The position numbers were made by a program, and so were the translations under genes. The notes beneath the pieces were generated by a model, which saw only the letters and a program-made list of their open reading frames with translations, did not search any database and was not told the origin of the DNA. DNA of 25,305 nt from Methanobacteriota archaeon (GTDB taxonomy: Archaea; Thermoplasmatota; Poseidoniia; Poseidoniales; Poseidoniaceae). The stretch covers positions 1 to 25,305 of the forward strand of contig PBUZ01000077.1 in the NCBI GenBank assembly GCA_002728035.1, in the 5' to 3' direction. This document shows, piece by piece, positions 22,894 through 25,305 of this stretch; position 1 is the first letter of the stretch; each line of letters opens with the position of its first letter.

Positions 22894-24105
22894 TTACTCA
22901 ACCAACCAATCGTGTTCACTCATGTCATTTGCCGCAGGTTCAACGACGGGTTCCACTCGCCGCTCCTCTCGCTCTTTGGCCAAAGCGGCTTCCCGCTTTG
23001 CCTGACGGCGTGCTTCTCGCTCTTCCGCTACACGAGCACGCTCTGCAATCGCTTCCATGCGATGTTGCGAGCCTGTGGCATCTCCATCGAGCGCATCAGC
23101 ATCCTCTGCCATGAGGTCTTCAACCGCCGACAGTACTTGAGCAAAATCATCCAAATCAGGCCATAGGTCCTCGATCATGATGTTTTCAATCTCTTCGCCT
23201 TCTTGGGAAATACTCGCCATGCGACGGTGGGTAAGAAACAGACCAGCGATAAATGAGGCGACAAAGGCTTCGCTATCGGTGTCTTCCGCATCCAAACCAA
23301 ACGTCTCCTTGAGCACCGGTTTGAGTTTTTCAATCACATCCAACAATGGAACAACATGCTTCCCGGCTTCACTGCAGGTCAGTTTAAGAGCGTCCCAGCA
23401 GCGTTCAATATCGCCTTCGAGGTCCTCGTTATGCATTCGACCGCCGACGTTTTCCATGTACTCGCTCAATTCACGCTCATGCTCGATTCGATTCTGTTCT
23501 CGGACCTTGAGTGCCTCGGCATCGTCCGCTGCATCTTTGAATGCAGACAACAACTCCGCAAGGGTGACCGGACGACCTTCGTCTCGACGCACCCGTTCAT
23601 CGAACAAGGTTGTCAAGACATCGTCGGCATCACCTTCAAGAACGGATTGTGTGAAAAAGAAGGCTTCATCATCGTATTCAGTCTCCCAACCAAACGAAAA
23701 GGCATCTTCCCAGACTTCTTCTTCAAGTTGAGGCTGTATTCGATCAAACAGCGTCGCAGATTGGTGGTGAAGCACTTCCCAAGAAAGTCGAATCAGACGA
23801 CCGCACGCTGGTAAATCGAGGTTCTTTTCCTCCTTCACCCGCTGGGCGAATACGTTTAGAAAAGCAGACAGGTCGACATCCCAGGGATTGAACGACTCCT
23901 CACGGACCAAGGACAAGACCAGAGCCACTGAACGGTCGAAGGGATCGTGAAGGCTCTGGTGCTCGGCTTCCTCGGTAACGGCAATGGCAGCGATTCGCTG
24001 ACCGAATCGTTCTGCGTCCTCTTCCTCCTCACCGTGAGCAAGGAGTTGATCGATGATTTCCTGCTTCAGGAACCATCGGTCAAGGACGCTCTGTTCTTCT
24101 GCCAT
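22894..24105 (-). CDS. scpA: Segregation and condensation protein A (kleisin)
   Basis: The product is an ScpA-type kleisin bridging the Smc heads. The N-terminal signature DPFDRSVALVLSLVREESF, NPWDVDLSAFLNVFAQRV and CGRLIRLSWEVLHHQSATL is clear at about residues 52-120. RPVTLAELLSAFKDA marks the middle region. SEAFVASFIAGLFLTHRRMASIS near 290-312 corresponds to the C-terminal winged helix. At 403 residues it is longer than most bacterial ScpA (about 250). The excess includes an N-terminal extension of about 50 residues, an acidic middle, and a C-terminal Lys/Arg/Glu-rich coiled segment of roughly 50 residues. It lies 9 nt after smc and 12 nt before scpB. The ATG has a GGTGG stretch close upstream. 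Family assignment is strong; the role of the extensions is unknown. Confidence 0.9.
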   Translation of the reverse strand: MAEEQSVLDRWFLKQEIIDQLLAHGEEEEDAERFGQRIAAIAVTEEAEHQSLHDPFDRSVALVLSLVREESFNPWDVDLSAFLNVFAQRVKEEKNLDLPACGRLIRLSWEVLHHQSATLFDRIQPQLEEEVWEDAFSFGWETEYDDEAFFFTQSVLEGDADDVLTTLFDERVRRDEGRPVTLAELLSAFKDAADDAEALKVREQNRIEHERELSEYMENVGGRMHNEDLEGDIERCWDALKLTCSEAGKHVVPLLDVIEKLKPVLKETFGLDAEDTDSEAFVASFIAGLFLTHRRMASISQEGEEIENIMIEDLWPDLDDFAQVLSAVEDLMAEDADALDGDATGSQHRMEAIAERARVAEEREARRQAKREAALAKEREERRVEPVVEPAANDMSEHDWLVE

Positions 24106-24114
24106 GTGTCCACC

Positions 24115-25305
24115 TCATTGCTCGTTGAGTTCCTCTGCCTCGATGTGTTCTGGATCCGCTTCAGCATCCATTTCAAGAACCTGGGCTGCGACCTCTGCTC
24201 GCTCGTTGATGTCCTCGGTCAAATCCTGCGTACGTTCCATCAAGCCATCAAGAGCGCCTTCGTTGGGTTCTGGAGCGTCATCGTGCATGTGGTCCAACAA
24301 ACCGCCGAGACTCTTTGGAACCGAGAGCGGTTCAGGTACCGTCGGCATGTCCTCCGAAGCAGCGACTGCATCGAGAATGCGTGTTTCGTTCTTGTCTGCA
24401 TCCTTCTGAGCCTCCTTGAGAGCGGCTTCTCCCAAGGCGATGGCTCGTTCACGGTCAAAGTCAAGAATGCGCCGACTGCACCCGTCTCCACCGTGTGTAA
24501 TGCCAATGTGGTGGTCAGCGAGTTTGAGTGAAACCTTGCGCAACGTGACCATGATGAATTGAGCACGCTTGCTTCGCTTTCGGCACATCTTCGCGATGCG
24601 TTCAGCGTTGTATGCATCGAGGTTTTGGTCAACCTCGTCAAAGTAGTAGAACGGACTGGGGTCGTAATCTTGGATAGCGAAGATAAGGGCCAAAGCCGCC
24701 ATGGATTGCTCGCCTCCGGAGAGTTGCTGCCGACTGACTTTGGAAGACTTGCCACGAGGTTGCGCCCACAACTCAAGCCCGCCTTTGAACGGTTCATCCG
24801 GGTTCTCAAGGAACAACTCGCCCCGTCCACCGTCGGAGAGCTCATGATAGGATTTCTTGAAATTCTCATTGACCTTTTCGAGCACGGCAAGTAATCGTTC
24901 TTTGCGTTGAGATTCCAATTGTTCGGTCACATCGAGGAGGTGCTTCCGTCGTTTCTGCAGGGTCGCAAACTCGTCCTTCATCAAGTCCAAACGGGCTTGA
25001 CACTCATCGTACTGTTCAATAGCCCTCATGTTGACATTGCCGAAACCTTCGAGCCTGCGCTGGAGCGTACGAAGTTCTCGTTCAAGTTCACCGACATTTT
25101 TCAGGTCCTCTGGCAACTCCGTCACAGAAAGACCGGCTTCAATGAGCTCTTGGCCCATGAGTTGAACTTCTGCTTCTTTTTCGGCAATGGTGCGCATCAA
25201 TTCATCGGCCAGACGACGGTGGTTTTGGGCTTGAGAGAGGCGTTCCTCATTGCGGACCCGAAGGGTGGCACGCTGGTCTGTGAGTTCTTGGCGCTCGTCT
25301 TCAAG
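24115..25305 (-). CDS. smc: Chromosome segregation ATPase Smc, C-terminal part (5' end outside window)
   Basis: The frame is open to the window edge, so only the C-terminal coiled coil and head half are present. The upstream 35 codons before 25200 continue the charged coiled coil. The C-terminal head is intact: GNVNMRAIEQYDE leads out of the coil, the ABC signature LSGGEQSMAALALIFA lies near base 24720, and Walker B is FYYFDEVDQNLD near 24640. The D-loop and FIMVTLRKVSLKLADHHIG follow. Smc dimers with ScpA and ScpB extrude or tether DNA. After the head, about 115 residues remain (roughly 24465-24115): a charged helix, then an acidic Pro/Glu/Asp-rich tail, where typical Smc proteins stop within about 20 residues. 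The gene is first in the visible smc-scpA-scpB order. Confidence 0.95.
   Translation of the reverse strand, partial: LEDERQELTDQRATLRVRNEERLSQAQNHRRLADELMRTIAEKEAEVQLMGQELIEAGLSVTELPEDLKNVGELERELRTLQRRLEGFGNVNMRAIEQYDECQARLDLMKDEFATLQKRRKHLLDVTEQLESQRKERLLAVLEKVNENFKKSYHELSDGGRGELFLENPDEPFKGGLELWAQPRGKSSKVSRQQLSGGEQSMAALALIFAIQDYDPSPFYYFDEVDQNLDAYNAERIAKMCRKRSKRAQFIMVTLRKVSLKLADHHIGITHGGDGCSRRILDFDRERAIALGEAALKEAQKDADKNETRILDAVAASEDMPTVPEPLSVPKSLGGLLDHMHDDAPEPNEGALDGLMERTQDLTEDINERAEVAAQVLEMDAEADPEHIEAEELNEQ

Noticed and set aside
1..25305. CRISPR arrays, insertion sequences, tRNA or rRNA genes
   Set aside because: No regularly spaced long repeats, transposase motifs with terminal repeats, or RNA gene signatures were recognised by reading; short structured RNAs could still be missed.

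Overview
The window reads as chromosomal DNA of an archaeon. Archaeal or eukaryotic-type information genes are present: ribosomal protein eS6, the gamma subunit of initiation factor aIF2, an Orc1/Cdc6 initiator, Dph2 of the diphthamide pathway, and an archaeal-type hypoxanthine/guanine phosphoribosyltransferase. They sit beside genes of bacterial flavour: a class II HMG-CoA reductase, a class II (bacterial-type) CCA/poly(A) nucleotidyltransferase, an acyl-CoA dehydrogenase and an Smc-ScpA-ScpB set. This mixture, the moderate GC and the tight packing suggest a Thermoplasmatota-like euryarchaeon such as a marine Poseidoniales (group II) lineage. The domain Archaea is well supported; the lineage is an inference.

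Layout, left to right. (1) 1-3187, plus strand: a glutaminyl-cyclase-like M28 metalloenzyme cut by the window edge, a membrane protein with a carboxypeptidase-regulatory-like domain, and a thymidylate-kinase-like protein with an extra 245-residue C-terminal region. The first two genes are much richer in A+T than the rest. (2) 3172-7484: a DUF2085 membrane protein on the minus strand, then a plus-strand run of a membrane protein, a HEAT-repeat protein and an M61 peptidase with a PDZ domain. (3) 7462-10442: a SerK/ParB-like protein (minus), divergent from a class II CCA-type nucleotidyltransferase that is followed by an EF-hand protein. (4) 10444-12156: an acyl-CoA dehydrogenase (minus) divergent from a GcvH-like protein whose expected lipoyl lysine position is aspartate. 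(5) 12247-17484, plus strand: hpt, dph2, orc1/cdc6, eS6, aIF2-gamma and a PIN-domain protein, i.e. nucleotide salvage, translation and replication initiation. (6) 17490-20730, minus strand: a translationally coupled three-gene set of an AAA-type ATPase with degenerate active site and winged helix, a beta-propeller/helical-repeat protein, and a DUF357 protein. (7) 20970-22268: class II HMG-CoA reductase for isoprenoid lipid synthesis. (8) 22270-25305, minus strand: smc (cut by the window edge), scpA and scpB, a condensin operon.

The most interesting signal is non-coding. The gap between the degenerate AAA/winged-helix gene and the HMG-CoA reductase gene holds six TAACG half-sites. Three are direct copies exactly 11 bp apart, and they are mirrored by three inverted copies, forming a near-symmetric 53-bp dyad. 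This looks like a helically phased operator array, and the neighbouring winged-helix ATPase is the obvious candidate ligand. With the uncharacterised AAA/propeller/DUF357 operon it forms a plausible undescribed regulatory or chromosome-associated module.

Genes are very tightly packed. Several convergent pairs overlap or are 1 to 5 nt apart, and no gene-free stretch exceeds about 240 bp. No tRNA, rRNA, insertion sequence or CRISPR array was recognised.
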